Counted from the first letter of the stretch, positions 38,998 through 48,825 are shown. The stretch: 64,000 bases of DNA from Rhodoferax sp. (GCF_030697375.1 NZ_JAUYQD010000040.1:124001-188000); one strand, 5' to 3'. Program-made: numbers and translations. Notes: generated from the sequence alone by a model not told the origin.

Positions 38998-40307
38998 TCC
39001 TGCAGGAAACGACTCGCGTTTTCCAGATCTTCGTGGGTGGCGCCAGCCTTGAGCACCCCAACGAGCTTACGCCAGGGCAAGTCGGGCTCTGCCACCCTGA
39101 AGCCATAAAACCCGAAAGTACCTTTGTGTTTTCCGCGCACCACCGAAGCCTTGATGACCGATGTTTCTTCGCTTCCCAGCCGAATACGCGCTTCGCCCCA
39201 GACGTTGGCGGACAATGGGTTTTTCGAATTCGCTAAAAACCCGTCGTCAGAAAACTCCACCACCTGGATGGCATGCACCTCCGTCTTATCTGGGTGTGAG
39301 ATGGAAAAACTCCCGGGACACTTGAGCGAATACCTTTCGTGGGCACGGTGGTGGCGTTGGAAATCGGACTCCGAAAAAACCGTTGGCAACACAGCCTGGT
39401 AGTTTGGTAGGTCATAAATCGAGTGCAGCAACCCTCTTTCTCTGTCCGCCAGGCCTTGAAAGGTCCGTGTGCATTGGTTGAAAAAATAGTCAAGCAACTC
39501 TGGCGTCATAACCGGGTCATTGGTGGTGAAATACCTCCGGTTCGGCATCACAATGTTGGGCAACTCGGTGCGCAAAAAATAGATATACAGGTTCTTGCGT
39601 ACCGGTTTACCGCGGTACAAACGTTTCATCAAACCTGGAGCGACGTGCAGATCCACCGATGCTCCGACCGCCGGTGCACCATTGGCGAAATCATATTTTT
39701 CCACCCGATTTTCTGTGAGCCGCTCAAAGAGCAACAGCGACTCATACATCTCAATCCGGTTCGGATTGACAGCGATCACCAGATGGCGTGTGTCAAAAAA
39801 AGTGGTGCAATACTCATACATGAACTTCATGAGGGGAAACAAAATAGATCCCCCCGTGTTTCTGAAACGCGGATGCACCGCCAGTGCGGACACCTCGGCG
39901 AGCCTTCCTTTTGTTTCCCGAATGTCATGGAGATCAAAAATTGACTGCAAGGGAAACCCGAAAACACTTTCTCGGATCAAGGATATGGTTCCTACCACCT
40001 CGCCGTCGAATTTGGCACACAGTGTGGTTGTCGTGGGCAGTGCATGGTAAATGGTGATGCGCATGCCTGATGGGTGGGGCTGCATGAAGCCGCTTCCCAC
40101 GTAAGCATCATGCAATAACCTGAAGCAGGCTTCCAACTCATCCTTGGATTCGGCAATTTTGAGGACCACGCGCTTGTCAGGCGTGGGGTCGCAATCTACA
40201 AAAGACCGGTACACAGCAAACCGAAGCGGGCGCGGAAAGAAGGAAAACGCTTTCCGAAGTGTGTGGTGCCAAATTCTTTTGGCACCTGATGCACGTGAAT
40301 TGGTCAT
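38994..40307 (-). CDS. FeeM-like N-acyltransferase fused to a PilZ domain
   Basis: This 437-residue protein joins two parts. Residues about 45-250 look like the GNAT-fold N-acyl amino acid synthase / exosortase-associated acyltransferase family, with LAEVSALAVHPRFRNTG as the acyl-donor binding strand-loop and an AHL-synthase-like N-terminal region (ACFRLLHDAYVGSGF). Residues about 318-420 look like a PilZ domain: RxxxR is RAHER (321-325), and the second motif is E351-x-S353-x-x-G356, with Glu replacing the usual Asp. PilZ domains bind c-di-GMP. I start at ATG 40307; an in-frame GTG lies ten codons upstream. It is convergent with prsT and follows a GGDEF gene by 126 bases. The donor might be the ACP at 49208. 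Confidence 0.8.
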   Translation of the reverse strand: MTNSRASGAKRIWHHTLRKAFSFFPRPLRFAVYRSFVDCDPTPDKRVVLKIAESKDELEACFRLLHDAYVGSGFMQPHPSGMRITIYHALPTTTTLCAKFDGEVVGTISLIRESVFGFPLQSIFDLHDIRETKGRLAEVSALAVHPRFRNTGGSILFPLMKFMYEYCTTFFDTRHLVIAVNPNRIEMYESLLLFERLTENRVEKYDFANGAPAVGASVDLHVAPGLMKRLYRGKPVRKNLYIYFLRTELPNIVMPNRRYFTTNDPVMTPELLDYFFNQCTRTFQGLADRERGLLHSIYDLPNYQAVLPTVFSESDFQRHHRAHERYSLKCPGSFSISHPDKTEVHAIQVVEFSDDGFLANSKNPLSANVWGEARIRLGSEETSVIKASVVRGKHKGTFGFYGFRVAEPDLPWRKLVGVLKAGATHEDLENASRFLQE

Positions 40308-40433
40308 TGAACTGCTTACGGTGTCGCCACGTTGCACTTTCGTTCAAAACAAGGGATGGTGTTTACAAGCAATCTTCTGTTGTAGTCCGGTGCGTCACAT
40401 TGACTTTTAGCACAGCAGACCCGTGTCAAAAAC

Positions 40434-42284
40434 CTATTGCGGTGCCACCTCCAGACGGTCTCTTCCACCATTCTTGGCCCGATACAGTGCCGCATCTGCA
40501 ACCCCCAGCAAGCTGGAAAAGGATGTCTCTGAAGACAAGCACCCAGCCCCGACGCTCACCGTGTATGCAATGCATTCCCCGGCCACCTCCACCGGATTGG
40601 CGCGAACGCGTTCAATGATCCGCAAGGCCAATGCACGCCCCCCTTCCAGACTGGTGTTGGGCAGCAGCACCGCAAACTCTTCCCCGCCAATGCGCCCTAT
40701 GAGGTCGGATTCCCGCAAAACACCCATCACTGTTTTAACAAACGACACCAGAACCGCGTCGCCCGCTGCATGCCCATGGTGGTCATTGATGCGCTTGAAA
40801 TGGTCCAGATCCAGCATCAGCACCATCAGCGGCAATTCATAGCGCGTTGACCGAGCCAATTCTTGCTCCGCAAGATTCAAAAAATTGCGTCGGCTCAGGG
40901 CACCTGTCAGTACATCGGTATTGGCAAGTGTCAGACTGGCCAATTCGGCCGCCTTGAGTTCGGTGACGTCTTCCAGACTGACCACAACACGCTCCGAAAT
41001 GTCATGTACGGACATCACCCGCATCATGAACCAGTGCGCATCTAACGGTGTAAAAAAAGGCTGCGCGAGTTGGAAGCTGGGGGCACAGCCAGTCACCACC
41101 GACGCGATACCGGCAGAAGCAGCCTGTGTGGTCTTCTGATCGTGTCCGGTCATGCGATCCAGTATTTCCAGAAAACTCCCCCCTAAAGAGGAGGGGGACT
41201 CCACAAAGCCGTTGTCCAACGCATATTTGCGCCAAACTGCATTCGTTTGAATGACTGTGCCATGCCGGTCCAACACTGCAATTTGCGCCGCCAACGAATC
41301 AAACACCGCCTGCTGAAATCGGGCGGCGGCAAGCAGCTCTTCTTCCGCCTGCTTTTTGCCCGTGATATCCACGTGTGTGCCGATCATGCGCAACGGTTTC
41401 GAATCATCGGTACGGCTGACCACTGCGCCTCTGGAAAGAACCCATTTCCAACTTCCGTTCTTACACATCCCCCGGTATTCACTGGCATAGTTGGCTGCGA
41501 TACCACTCAAATGGGCCTGCATATCCGCCAGCACACGGGCCTTGTCGTCTGGATGAATACGGGAACTCCAATCCTCAATGTGATGGCCATACTCCTGTTC
41601 GGAGAAGCCGAAGAGTTCCCCGAAACGTTTGGAAAACAAAACTTCGCCAGTCTGCACAGACCAGTCCCAAACACCGTCACCCGCAGACTCCAAGGCCAAC
41701 TTCCAGCGCTCCTCGCTTACCCGCAGTTTTTCCTCGGCATCTCTGCGTTCTGTCGTGTCCACCAGAACAAGCTGCCACCCCGAAGCTCCGGGCAGTGCAG
41801 AAGCACTGACCTGCGCATGCGTAGCAGTTTGTCCATTTCTTCCCAGCACGATCTCACCGGTCTGCACCTCACCGGGCAGATTGGCGCGCTCCAATAGGGC
41901 ATTGAATGCGGGGCGGTCCGGGCCAGCCACATACAAGCCCAATTTGCTGCCCAGCAGCCGAACACGCTCCCCACCCAACAAATTGGCGCCTGCGAGATTC
42001 AATTTCGTAATGGAGCCGGTGGAATCCAGCGACACAATACCGACAGGCGCAAAGTCATACAACTCACTGCTTTCGCTAAGTGCGGTTTCCAATTGGGCCC
42101 TGGCATGGTCCAAATGTTCGTTTTGGAGCTCCAGCTCAATCTGGTGAATTTCCAATTCTTCAAAGAGATGCTGTACTTCTGACAAAGTCAACGCAGTGTT
42201 GATATCGGTGATCCGACGCAGAAATCTTTCCCTGGCCATCCGCCGCAATTCTTCCAAAGCCAGCGGGTTTTTACGATAGCCCAT
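40434..42284 (-). CDS. Diguanylate cyclase with three PAS domains
   Basis: This 616-residue protein has a short N-terminal helix region, three PAS-type domains (about 60-185, 190-315, 320-445) and a C-terminal GGDEF domain with the active-site motif GGEEF at 533-537. An inhibitory I-site RxxD (RESD, 524-527) lies exactly five residues upstream, so the enzyme should be product-inhibited. It converts two GTP to c-di-GMP. No membrane segment is seen. Its ATG lies inside the end of the CheB-CheR gene (14-base overlap), suggesting co-transcription; the PilZ-acyltransferase gene follows downstream. Confidence 0.94.
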   Translation of the reverse strand: MGYRKNPLALEELRRMARERFLRRITDINTALTLSEVQHLFEELEIHQIELELQNEHLDHARAQLETALSESSELYDFAPVGIVSLDSTGSITKLNLAGANLLGGERVRLLGSKLGLYVAGPDRPAFNALLERANLPGEVQTGEIVLGRNGQTATHAQVSASALPGASGWQLVLVDTTERRDAEEKLRVSEERWKLALESAGDGVWDWSVQTGEVLFSKRFGELFGFSEQEYGHHIEDWSSRIHPDDKARVLADMQAHLSGIAANYASEYRGMCKNGSWKWVLSRGAVVSRTDDSKPLRMIGTHVDITGKKQAEEELLAAARFQQAVFDSLAAQIAVLDRHGTVIQTNAVWRKYALDNGFVESPSSLGGSFLEILDRMTGHDQKTTQAASAGIASVVTGCAPSFQLAQPFFTPLDAHWFMMRVMSVHDISERVVVSLEDVTELKAAELASLTLANTDVLTGALSRRNFLNLAEQELARSTRYELPLMVLMLDLDHFKRINDHHGHAAGDAVLVSFVKTVMGVLRESDLIGRIGGEEFAVLLPNTSLEGGRALALRIIERVRANPVEVAGECIAYTVSVGAGCLSSETSFSSLLGVADAALYRAKNGGRDRLEVAPQ

Positions 42285-44901
42285 ATGTAAAAACAGATGG
42301 TTTTGAATCGTCCACCAGGTCCTGTGGTTTGCTTTGACTGGCGCGCAATTCAGCTTCCAACTTTTTGCTCACGGTGACATCCGAAAACGTAATAACCAAA
42401 CCATCAATATGGTTATCCTGCGTGCGGTAGGGCATGATTCGCACCTTGAACCATCGCCCGTCTACGGTGGGAGCATCCACCTCCTTAAACAGCAGCGTGC
42501 GCAACACATCCCTGGCATGTTGCAGCATGTCTGGGTAGATCAAATCACTCACAATGTCGGCCACAGGTCGCCCTGCATCTCCCGGTATCAGTTTGATAAT
42601 GCGGGTGGTCTGGGGCGTGAAACGCCGAACGTTGAGCGATTCATCCAGGAACAGGGTCGCAATTTCAGTGCTGTCGAGCAGGTTCTTCATGTCGTTGCTG
42701 GCTCGCGACAACTCGTTAACTTTGGCCTGCAGCTCATGGTTGATGGTCTGCAACTCCTCGTTCATCGACTGAATTTCCTCCTTGGACGTCGTCAGTTCCT
42801 CATTGGTAGACTGCAGCTCTTCAATAGTGGACTGCAACTCTTCATTGGTAGATTTCAATTCCTCTTGCGAGGTCTGCATTTCCTCACGGGTGGATCTAGC
42901 CTCCTCGCGGGCATGTTGTAGATCTTGCTCTAGTGCTTCCACATGTGCGCGCTCTTTCGCCGCAACGGTCACGGAGTTGTAGGGTTTTCTGCGCCGGGGC
43001 GCCTCCACGTCGTAGAAAACCACCAATAGCATTCCCGCCAAAGCAGCCGGTTCACTCAAGGGCTGCACGAGAATATCGACGTACTGCTTGTTCTCATTCC
43101 AAACTACTTTGATTTTCTTCAACGTCGTCATGGTTTTTTCTCGAACGGCCCTATAAAACACCTCACTCAAGCCCTGCTTGAGTCCATCGCGGGCCATGGC
43201 AATCAAATCCCAATTGGGCTTGCCTGCGGGTGGCTCCAGGTATTTGCCGGTATTGCCACAAAAATAGCGTGTTTCCCCCTGCTCGCTCACCAAAACTGCG
43301 GCGGGGGCATAACGTTGCAACACCAGTTTCTCGACCATTGGATCCAAATCGGGTGGGCCAGACAAATCGTCCGATTGCACCAATGCCGTACGCCCTTGCT
43401 GGGAGGACACGCTCACAAAAGCCGCCGGAAAATCAACCGGCAACACGCGCATTGAAGTTTCTAGCCGCCGAAATATTCTTAAATCTTCACTCAAGGGAGA
43501 AAACAGCTTGCCAACCGCACCGATGGATTCAGCGCTCCCCAACACCAAATACCCACCAGGATTGAGGCTGTAATGGAATAGCTGCACCAGCTTTGCCTGC
43601 AATTCCGGTTCAAAGTAGATCAGCAGATTGCGACAGCTCAGGATATCTATCTTGATAAAAGGCGGGGCAACAATGATGTTTTGTTCGGCAAAGACCACCG
43701 TTTCACGAATTTCGTCGCAGACCCGGTACCCCCCTGAGTCCACCACAAAAAAACGCGTCAACCGCTGCGCTGAGACGTCATGTGCAATGCTCTGGGGATA
43801 AACACCAGAACGGCCGATGGCCACCGCGTCCTTGTCCAGATCAGACGCAAATATCTGCAAGGAAAACTTTTGAGTTAAAGCCGCTTCCTCAATGGCTTCC
43901 TTAAAGACAATCGCCAAAGAAAAGGCCTCTTCTCCAGTGGAGCACCCGGGCGCCCAAGCCCGCAGGTCCGCACCTTCTGGATGGCTGGCCAACAACGCAG
44001 GAATCACCTTGGCTTTGAGTTGCTCCCAAACCATGGCGTCGCGAAAAAAGCGGGTGACACCAATCAGCAACTCACTGAACAGGATCTCAGATTCTTTGGG
44101 ATTTTCACGCAAATATCGCAAGTAGTCGTTCGCTCTGGATAACTGGTGCAGGCCCATGCGCCGCTCTACACGCCGTGCAATGGTGTTTTTTTTGTAGAGC
44201 GAGAAGTCATGACCGGATTGGGTTCGCACCAAGAGTATGACCTTGTCCAAAAACCCGGGGTCTCTGGGATCTGGTTCAGTCTTGATTTCAACTGGAGGCC
44301 CGTGTTGACTCCGATTGACATAATCCAGAATCTTCTGCGGCAACGCCTTCGCAGGAGCGACAACATCGGCTACACCGGCCTCCATGGCACTGCGCGGCAT
44401 GCTGCCAAATTGCGCGTCATCAGGGCTTTGCACAAAGCACGCGCCTGCGGCAAGACGAATAGCGCGCAACCCTTGGGTTCCGTCAGACCCCATGCCAGAC
44501 AAAATAACTCCAATGCTTTTTTGCCTTGCATCATCGGCCAGCGATTTGAAAAAGAAATCAATCGGCAGCCGCAAACCATGTGGCTCGGCCGTTTCCAGCA
44601 AATGCAGTACGCCATTCAATATAGAGAGATCAAGACCCGGTGGAATCACATAGACATGGTCGGACTCGACCTGCATCTGATCCTTTACCTCAACGGTCGG
44701 CATGTTCGTGCGACGCTGCAGCAATTCAGCCAGCATACCCTTGCGATGGGCTGCGGCATGTTGCACGATGACGTAAGCCAAACCGCTGTTCACAGGCACA
44801 TTCGAAAAAAATTGTTCCAACGCCGCCAAGCCGCCAGCCGATGCACCGATGCCGACAACAGCGAATGGCGCATGCGCAGACTCCGCACTTTTGTGGCTCA
44901 A
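42271..44901 (-). CDS. CheB-CheR-PAS hybrid protein
   Basis: This 876-residue protein fuses a CheB methylesterase domain (Ser21 in GIGASAGGL, His48 in IVQHAA, Asp140 in SGMGSDGTQG) to a CheR methyltransferase domain (about 205-480, with APGCSTGEEAFSLAI for AdoMet binding), a long coiled coil (650-735) and a PAS domain (735-860). Such hybrids act in chemosensory-like or general stress signalling; no chemoreceptor or CheA is nearby. The start is TTG at 44901: no in-frame ATG or GTG precedes the CheB core, and AGGGGG lies just upstream. It overlaps the diguanylate cyclase gene, so the pair are coupled. Confidence 0.92.
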   Translation of the reverse strand: MSHKSAESAHAPFAVVGIGASAGGLAALEQFFSNVPVNSGLAYVIVQHAAAHRKGMLAELLQRRTNMPTVEVKDQMQVESDHVYVIPPGLDLSILNGVLHLLETAEPHGLRLPIDFFFKSLADDARQKSIGVILSGMGSDGTQGLRAIRLAAGACFVQSPDDAQFGSMPRSAMEAGVADVVAPAKALPQKILDYVNRSQHGPPVEIKTEPDPRDPGFLDKVILLVRTQSGHDFSLYKKNTIARRVERRMGLHQLSRANDYLRYLRENPKESEILFSELLIGVTRFFRDAMVWEQLKAKVIPALLASHPEGADLRAWAPGCSTGEEAFSLAIVFKEAIEEAALTQKFSLQIFASDLDKDAVAIGRSGVYPQSIAHDVSAQRLTRFFVVDSGGYRVCDEIRETVVFAEQNIIVAPPFIKIDILSCRNLLIYFEPELQAKLVQLFHYSLNPGGYLVLGSAESIGAVGKLFSPLSEDLRIFRRLETSMRVLPVDFPAAFVSVSSQQGRTALVQSDDLSGPPDLDPMVEKLVLQRYAPAAVLVSEQGETRYFCGNTGKYLEPPAGKPNWDLIAMARDGLKQGLSEVFYRAVREKTMTTLKKIKVVWNENKQYVDILVQPLSEPAALAGMLLVVFYDVEAPRRRKPYNSVTVAAKERAHVEALEQDLQHAREEARSTREEMQTSQEELKSTNEELQSTIEELQSTNEELTTSKEEIQSMNEELQTINHELQAKVNELSRASNDMKNLLDSTEIATLFLDESLNVRRFTPQTTRIIKLIPGDAGRPVADIVSDLIYPDMLQHARDVLRTLLFKEVDAPTVDGRWFKVRIMPYRTQDNHIDGLVITFSDVTVSKKLEAELRASQSKPQDLVDDSKPSVFTYGLS

Positions 44902-45012
44902 TCAACCCCCTGTGCACCGTCCAACCGGGCAATATTTATCCGTTCTGATTGTCGTTAGAGTTCCGTCCTGCATCGTGACAGTTCGCAAAAATGCCATCCA
45001 GGGGCTGAATCA

Positions 45013-45558
45013 TCATGGCTCAATGGCACTGCGGCGCATCAACTCCTCCGCCTGCGATATTTCATCGGGTGTACAACGGTCCACTAGCACCGGCATATGC
45101 GCCAGAGTCAATGTCTTGAAGGCGATGTTGCCAAGAAAAATTCTGGACAGCCCGCTACGGCCGTGCGACCCCATAAAAATCAAACTACAGCCCTCGCGTT
45201 TCGCCATTTCCACGATGGCTTGGGCCGGATTTCCATTGAACTCCATTCGCTTTAGCACCGTCACACCTTGTGCAACGGCAGCATCCGCCACCAGGGTCAG
45301 ATATCGATCGGCAACGCTTTTGCACTGCGTTTCATATTCAACTTCCGACGGGTACTCGTAAGGCATTCCCCCTACGTATACCGGGTACTGGTAGGCAGGT
45401 ATTGAGTGATAGATCACCATACGAGCATCCACCCGTTTGGCGAACACCACTGCCTTAAGCGCAGCAGCAATGGACAAGGCCGATCCGTCCGTGGGAACCA
45501 AAATACTGTCAAACAAAGCGCCGCTCTTTTGAAAGAGCCGTACATTGCTGGAGGCCAT
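45013..45558 (-). CDS. Universal stress protein, UspA family
   Basis: This 181-residue protein has one Usp domain. The start ILVPTDGSALSIAAALKAV and the nucleotide site MGSHGRSGLSRIFLGNIA are visible; the latter matches the ATP-binding G-x2-G-x9-G pattern with a final Asn instead of Ser/Thr. A ~16-residue extension precedes the domain. It lies five bases after the Crp/Fnr-type gene and is probably co-transcribed with it. Usp genes are often under anaerobic or stress control, which would fit an Fnr-type neighbour. Confidence 0.93.
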   Translation of the reverse strand: MASSNVRLFQKSGALFDSILVPTDGSALSIAAALKAVVFAKRVDARMVIYHSIPAYQYPVYVGGMPYEYPSEVEYETQCKSVADRYLTLVADAAVAQGVTVLKRMEFNGNPAQAIVEMAKREGCSLIFMGSHGRSGLSRIFLGNIAFKTLTLAHMPVLVDRCTPDEISQAEELMRRSAIEP

Positions 45559-45563
45559 GCCGC

Positions 45564-46322
45564 CTAGCTTTCGAAATTGCGCAGTGCGTCCAGAGACAAG
45601 ATCCTGATTTCACGCCGTTCAACGGCAATAATTCCAAGGTTGTCCAATGCAGAAAAGGCGCGACTGACCGTTTCCAGTGTCACATTGAGGTGGTTACCAA
45701 TATCTCGCCGGGTCATCGGCAAGGTAAACCGATTGGGCGAGTAACCCATGGCAGTGAAACGCTCCGACTGAATCCGCAGAAATCGCGCGACCCGCGCCTC
45801 GGATTTCGTGGAATGAAAAGCGGCATACGTCGCTTGCTCACGAACAATTTCCCGGCTGATGGCCCAGTAGGCCATGCGCTCAATATCATTGCATCCACGC
45901 CCCGGAGAAAACAATTCCGTTGCTGGAATTTTGATCAAATCGCAATCGGTCAATGCCACCACATCGCTCGCGTATTTGTTTTTGCAGATACCGTCAAAAC
46001 CCAGCAGATCCCCTCGCATCGGAAATGCGAGCACATGTTCAGATCCATCGACATGGGTCATTGAAGTCTTGAGTGAGCCCAAGCGAACCACGTAGAGTCC
46101 GTCAAACGGTTGGGTCATGGTCAGTGCCGACTGACCGGCTTTCAGCCGACGGCGCCTGAACTGATAGTCGTTGTTCAATCCATGCACCTGACCATCAAAA
46201 CGCAATAAATTCAATACCTCCTGAAAATCCGACCAACGTTCATCGCGTTCCAGCTTCAGAGTCGGTTGAAGGGCAGAAGGCCGCCAGCGGGCTGCACTCG
46301 ATACTGCTTGAACGTTCATCAT
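45564..46322 (-). CDS. Crp/Fnr-family regulator (FixK/Fnr-like recognition helix)
   Basis: This 252-residue protein has an effector domain (about 60-165) and a winged helix with MTRRDIGNHLNVTLETVSRAFSAL, whose E-T-V-S-R pattern is that of Fnr/FixK proteins that read TTGAT half-sites. The N-terminal Cys cluster of Fnr is not present, so direct oxygen sensing through an iron-sulfur centre is unlikely. Two adjacent ATGs occur at 46322 and 46319 with AGAGAG upstream. It is followed by a Usp gene five bases away. The gap upstream contains a 9-base direct repeat (see separate entry). Confidence 0.92.
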   Translation of the reverse strand: MMNVQAVSSAARWRPSALQPTLKLERDERWSDFQEVLNLLRFDGQVHGLNNDYQFRRRRLKAGQSALTMTQPFDGLYVVRLGSLKTSMTHVDGSEHVLAFPMRGDLLGFDGICKNKYASDVVALTDCDLIKIPATELFSPGRGCNDIERMAYWAISREIVREQATYAAFHSTKSEARVARFLRIQSERFTAMGYSPNRFTLPMTRRDIGNHLNVTLETVSRAFSALDNLGIIAVERREIRILSLDALRNFES

Positions 46323-46382
46323 GGTGTTGCTCTCTTGACGGAAGCCGCGCCCGGTGGGCGTCAAAGCCAATCCCTGAGACCA

Positions 46383-46408
46383 ACTTTATGTGCCGCTCGA
46401 CTTTATGT
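46383..46408. repeat. Short direct repeat ACTTTATGT
   Basis: ACTTTATGT occurs twice with a 17-base period in the 134-base gap upstream of the Crp/Fnr gene. It could be a regulator half-site pair or chance. Confidence 0.3.
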
Positions 46409-46456
46409 CTGTAGGGAGATCTTGACGCAACGTGCGGGCAGCCATGGACAAATGCA

Positions 46457-47131
46457 TCAAAGATCACCAAAACGGTTGTTCATTTCCCGCTGATCGTCTG
46501 AATCAATTAATTTGCAACGAATAGCCAAACGCACGAGGCCAGGAACGTCGTCCACACCCAATTTGGCCATCAAACGGCTGCGGTACGTAGCCACCGTTTT
46601 GGGCGACAAATGCAGTTCTAGGCCAATTTGTGCACTGGACTGACCATTGACCACCATGGTAATAATTTGCCGCTCACGCGGTGACAGTGTGCTCAAAGGA
46701 TCATCATTGCCTTCAGGCTGCGTAAAGATTTTAAGCGCCAGATCAGCCACTTCAGCACCCAGATGCTTTTTCCCCTGCATCACGACATGAATGGCGTCCA
46801 TCAAGTCACTGCCCGCAGAACCTTTAAGCACATAGGCGCACGCCCCCATGCGCATGGCTTCGGCCACATGGCGTGGCTGGGCTGACATGGTCAACACAAT
46901 GCACCGGGTGCTTAAGCGCCGACGCTGCAACTCCGCCAGTAGCTCAAAGCCGGAGCGCCCACCCAAATGCAGATCCAGCAGCAGGACCTCGGGATGCAAG
47001 CGCATCAAGTCCGCCAGTGCTTGGGTAGGGTCTGCAGACTCTCCTACGACTTTATGCCCACGCGCCTCCAGCAGCGCGCGCAGGCCCTCTCGCATCAGCG
47101 AATGGTCGTCCACCAGGTACACGCGGGTCAT
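46457..47131 (-). CDS. NarL-type response regulator
   Basis: This 224-residue protein has a receiver (acidic pair in LVDDHSLMREGL, phospho-acceptor Asp in LLLDLHLGG, Lys in YVLKGSAG) and a LuxR-type helix-turn-helix (LSPRERQIITMVVNGQSSAQIGLELHLSPKTVATYRSRLM). ATG 47131 follows GGAGGG. Its start overlaps the stop of the preceding kinase gene by four bases, so it is the cognate partner of that kinase. Confidence 0.95.
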   Translation of the reverse strand: MTRVYLVDDHSLMREGLRALLEARGHKVVGESADPTQALADLMRLHPEVLLLDLHLGGRSGFELLAELQRRRLSTRCIVLTMSAQPRHVAEAMRMGACAYVLKGSAGSDLMDAIHVVMQGKKHLGAEVADLALKIFTQPEGNDDPLSTLSPRERQIITMVVNGQSSAQIGLELHLSPKTVATYRSRLMAKLGVDDVPGLVRLAIRCKLIDSDDQREMNNRFGDL

Positions 47132-48825
47132 GGTGCCGCCCTCCAACTGAAGCGTACGCGTGTTCCCGATGGACTATGGGAGCCTACAGAAACCGAGGCG
47201 GCCACCGCGTTGGCCCGTTCTCGCATATCGAAAAGACCGATGTGGCCATCGCGCAGGCCAGCTCCATCCTGGATGCCTGCCCCGTTATCTGTCACATCCA
47301 ATCTCAAAGACTGGCCAGAGCCCTCCAAATTGATCCACACCGCCGATGCGCCCGAATGCCGCAGGGCATTCTCAAGTGCTTCACGCGCCACCATGAATGC
47401 AGCGTATTCCACCTCCGGTGGCCAGCGTAGAACGGCGGTTTCCGGCGTGACGTGAATGGAGATATCAAGTTGGGGGTGGGTGAGCGACCGGTTTCGCAGC
47501 TCGTTGTCCAGCGCAGCGGCAAGGCCCTGCTCCTCAAGCAGCGGTGGACGCAAATCAACCAGCACCTGGCGAACTTGGCGAACAGCCTGGTTGACGAGCA
47601 TGCCCATCTGTGCCTGAAGACGCACCACCGGCGCCGGTGCAGTACTGCCTAACAAAGTAGCAATTGTTTCATGCGCCATGCGAATGGCCGCAACCGTCTG
47701 ACCCAATTGGTCATGCAAAACCTGCGCCAGCCGTTTGACAAGTGTCTTCTCCTGCACCATCAACCGTTGGGTCAATTCCAACAGTTGTGCCCGTGACTGC
47801 TCCACTTCTGCGCTTACCCTCAGTCGTTCACTGACGTTTTTCAAATTGGCAATGAGCAACTGCTTGCCGTGCACGCGTACTTGGGAAAGTGTGCCTTCCA
47901 AGTCAATTTCCTGGCCATCGGCGCGAAGCCCCTTCACCAGCCCTAAGCCCATGGCACGGGTTCCCCCCCGAGCTTCGGCAAAGCGCAGTCTGTGCTGTGA
48001 GTGCAGGGATTGGAAGCGTTCTGGTAAAAGCATCTCCAGCATTTTGCCTTGCACTTCCGAGAACGTGCGATGAAAAATATGTTCTGCTCCTTTGTTGAAC
48101 ATTTGAATTCGCCCCTCAACATCCGTGGCGATGATGGCATCGGTGGTCGAGTTGACGACGGCAAACAGAATTTCCCGCTCCTCTTGCAAACGTTGCTCGG
48201 GGACACGCGACTCGGTGAGATCACGAAAATACACGGCCAGCCCCTGTTCCGACGGAACAACATGCAATTTGCGCACTACCGCTGATGGTGCGTAATAGGC
48301 TTCGAAGCTCAGGGGCGCACCGGACTCCAGCGCTCGCGCAAATTCAGCCTGAAAAACGCCTCCAAGCGCATCTGGGAGCTTTTCCAGCATGCGATATCCA
48401 AGCAATTGGTCGCGAGGGTAGCCTAAAAGCTCTTCTGCACGGGCATTGACGTAGGTAAATCGCCAGTCACGGTCCAGTGAAAAAAAGGCTTCTGCAATGC
48501 TTTCGAGTGTGCTGGAAAGCTGCAACGTCAGTGTACGTACCGCCTGCTCCGCATGGCGTAGCGAACTAACATCTTTAACCACTGCCATGCGGGCAGGTAC
48601 CCCCTCAAACGCAAGGTCCACAATAGCAATTTCGGTTTGCGGGTCTTGGCTCAGCCCCATCAACGCCGTACTGTCGGAGCCAAATTGCGCAAACGCCGCA
48701 CCATTCACCGCCAGCACTTTGCGTGTCTTGATGTCATAGACCCAGATTGGCAGTGGATTTCGCTCAAAAAGAAGCCGAAAGCTGCCCTCAGTTTGGCGGG
48801 AAGCGTCTTTAGAAATTGGCTCCAT
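47128..48825 (-). CDS. PAS sensor histidine kinase, NarX/UhpB type
   Basis: This 565-residue soluble kinase has PAS-type domains (about 15-75, 90-215 and 215-335) and a HisKA_3 dimerisation domain (LAQVLHDQLGQTVAAIRMAHE) followed by an ATPase domain (ALENALRHSGAS, VTDNGAGI). HisKA_3 kinases normally pair with NarL-type regulators, which matches the overlapping downstream gene. I start at ATG 48825 (MEPISKDAS); a TTG 13 codons upstream is an alternative. No transmembrane segment is seen, so the signal is cytoplasmic. Confidence 0.92.
   Translation of the reverse strand: MEPISKDASRQTEGSFRLLFERNPLPIWVYDIKTRKVLAVNGAAFAQFGSDSTALMGLSQDPQTEIAIVDLAFEGVPARMAVVKDVSSLRHAEQAVRTLTLQLSSTLESIAEAFFSLDRDWRFTYVNARAEELLGYPRDQLLGYRMLEKLPDALGGVFQAEFARALESGAPLSFEAYYAPSAVVRKLHVVPSEQGLAVYFRDLTESRVPEQRLQEEREILFAVVNSTTDAIIATDVEGRIQMFNKGAEHIFHRTFSEVQGKMLEMLLPERFQSLHSQHRLRFAEARGGTRAMGLGLVKGLRADGQEIDLEGTLSQVRVHGKQLLIANLKNVSERLRVSAEVEQSRAQLLELTQRLMVQEKTLVKRLAQVLHDQLGQTVAAIRMAHETIATLLGSTAPAPVVRLQAQMGMLVNQAVRQVRQVLVDLRPPLLEEQGLAAALDNELRNRSLTHPQLDISIHVTPETAVLRWPPEVEYAAFMVAREALENALRHSGASAVWINLEGSGQSLRLDVTDNGAGIQDGAGLRDGHIGLFDMRERANAVAASVSVGSHSPSGTRVRFSWRAAP

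Noticed and set aside
40260..40290. Sigma-54 site (TGGCAC...TGCA) near 40.27 kb
   Set aside because: The GG-to-GC spacing is two bases too short and the position is inside the acyltransferase gene.
43560..43600. Sixth copy of the dispersed repeat (gctgtaatggaatagctgcacc)
   Set aside because: Only the head resembles the family and there is no tail, so it is likely chance within the CheB-CheR gene.
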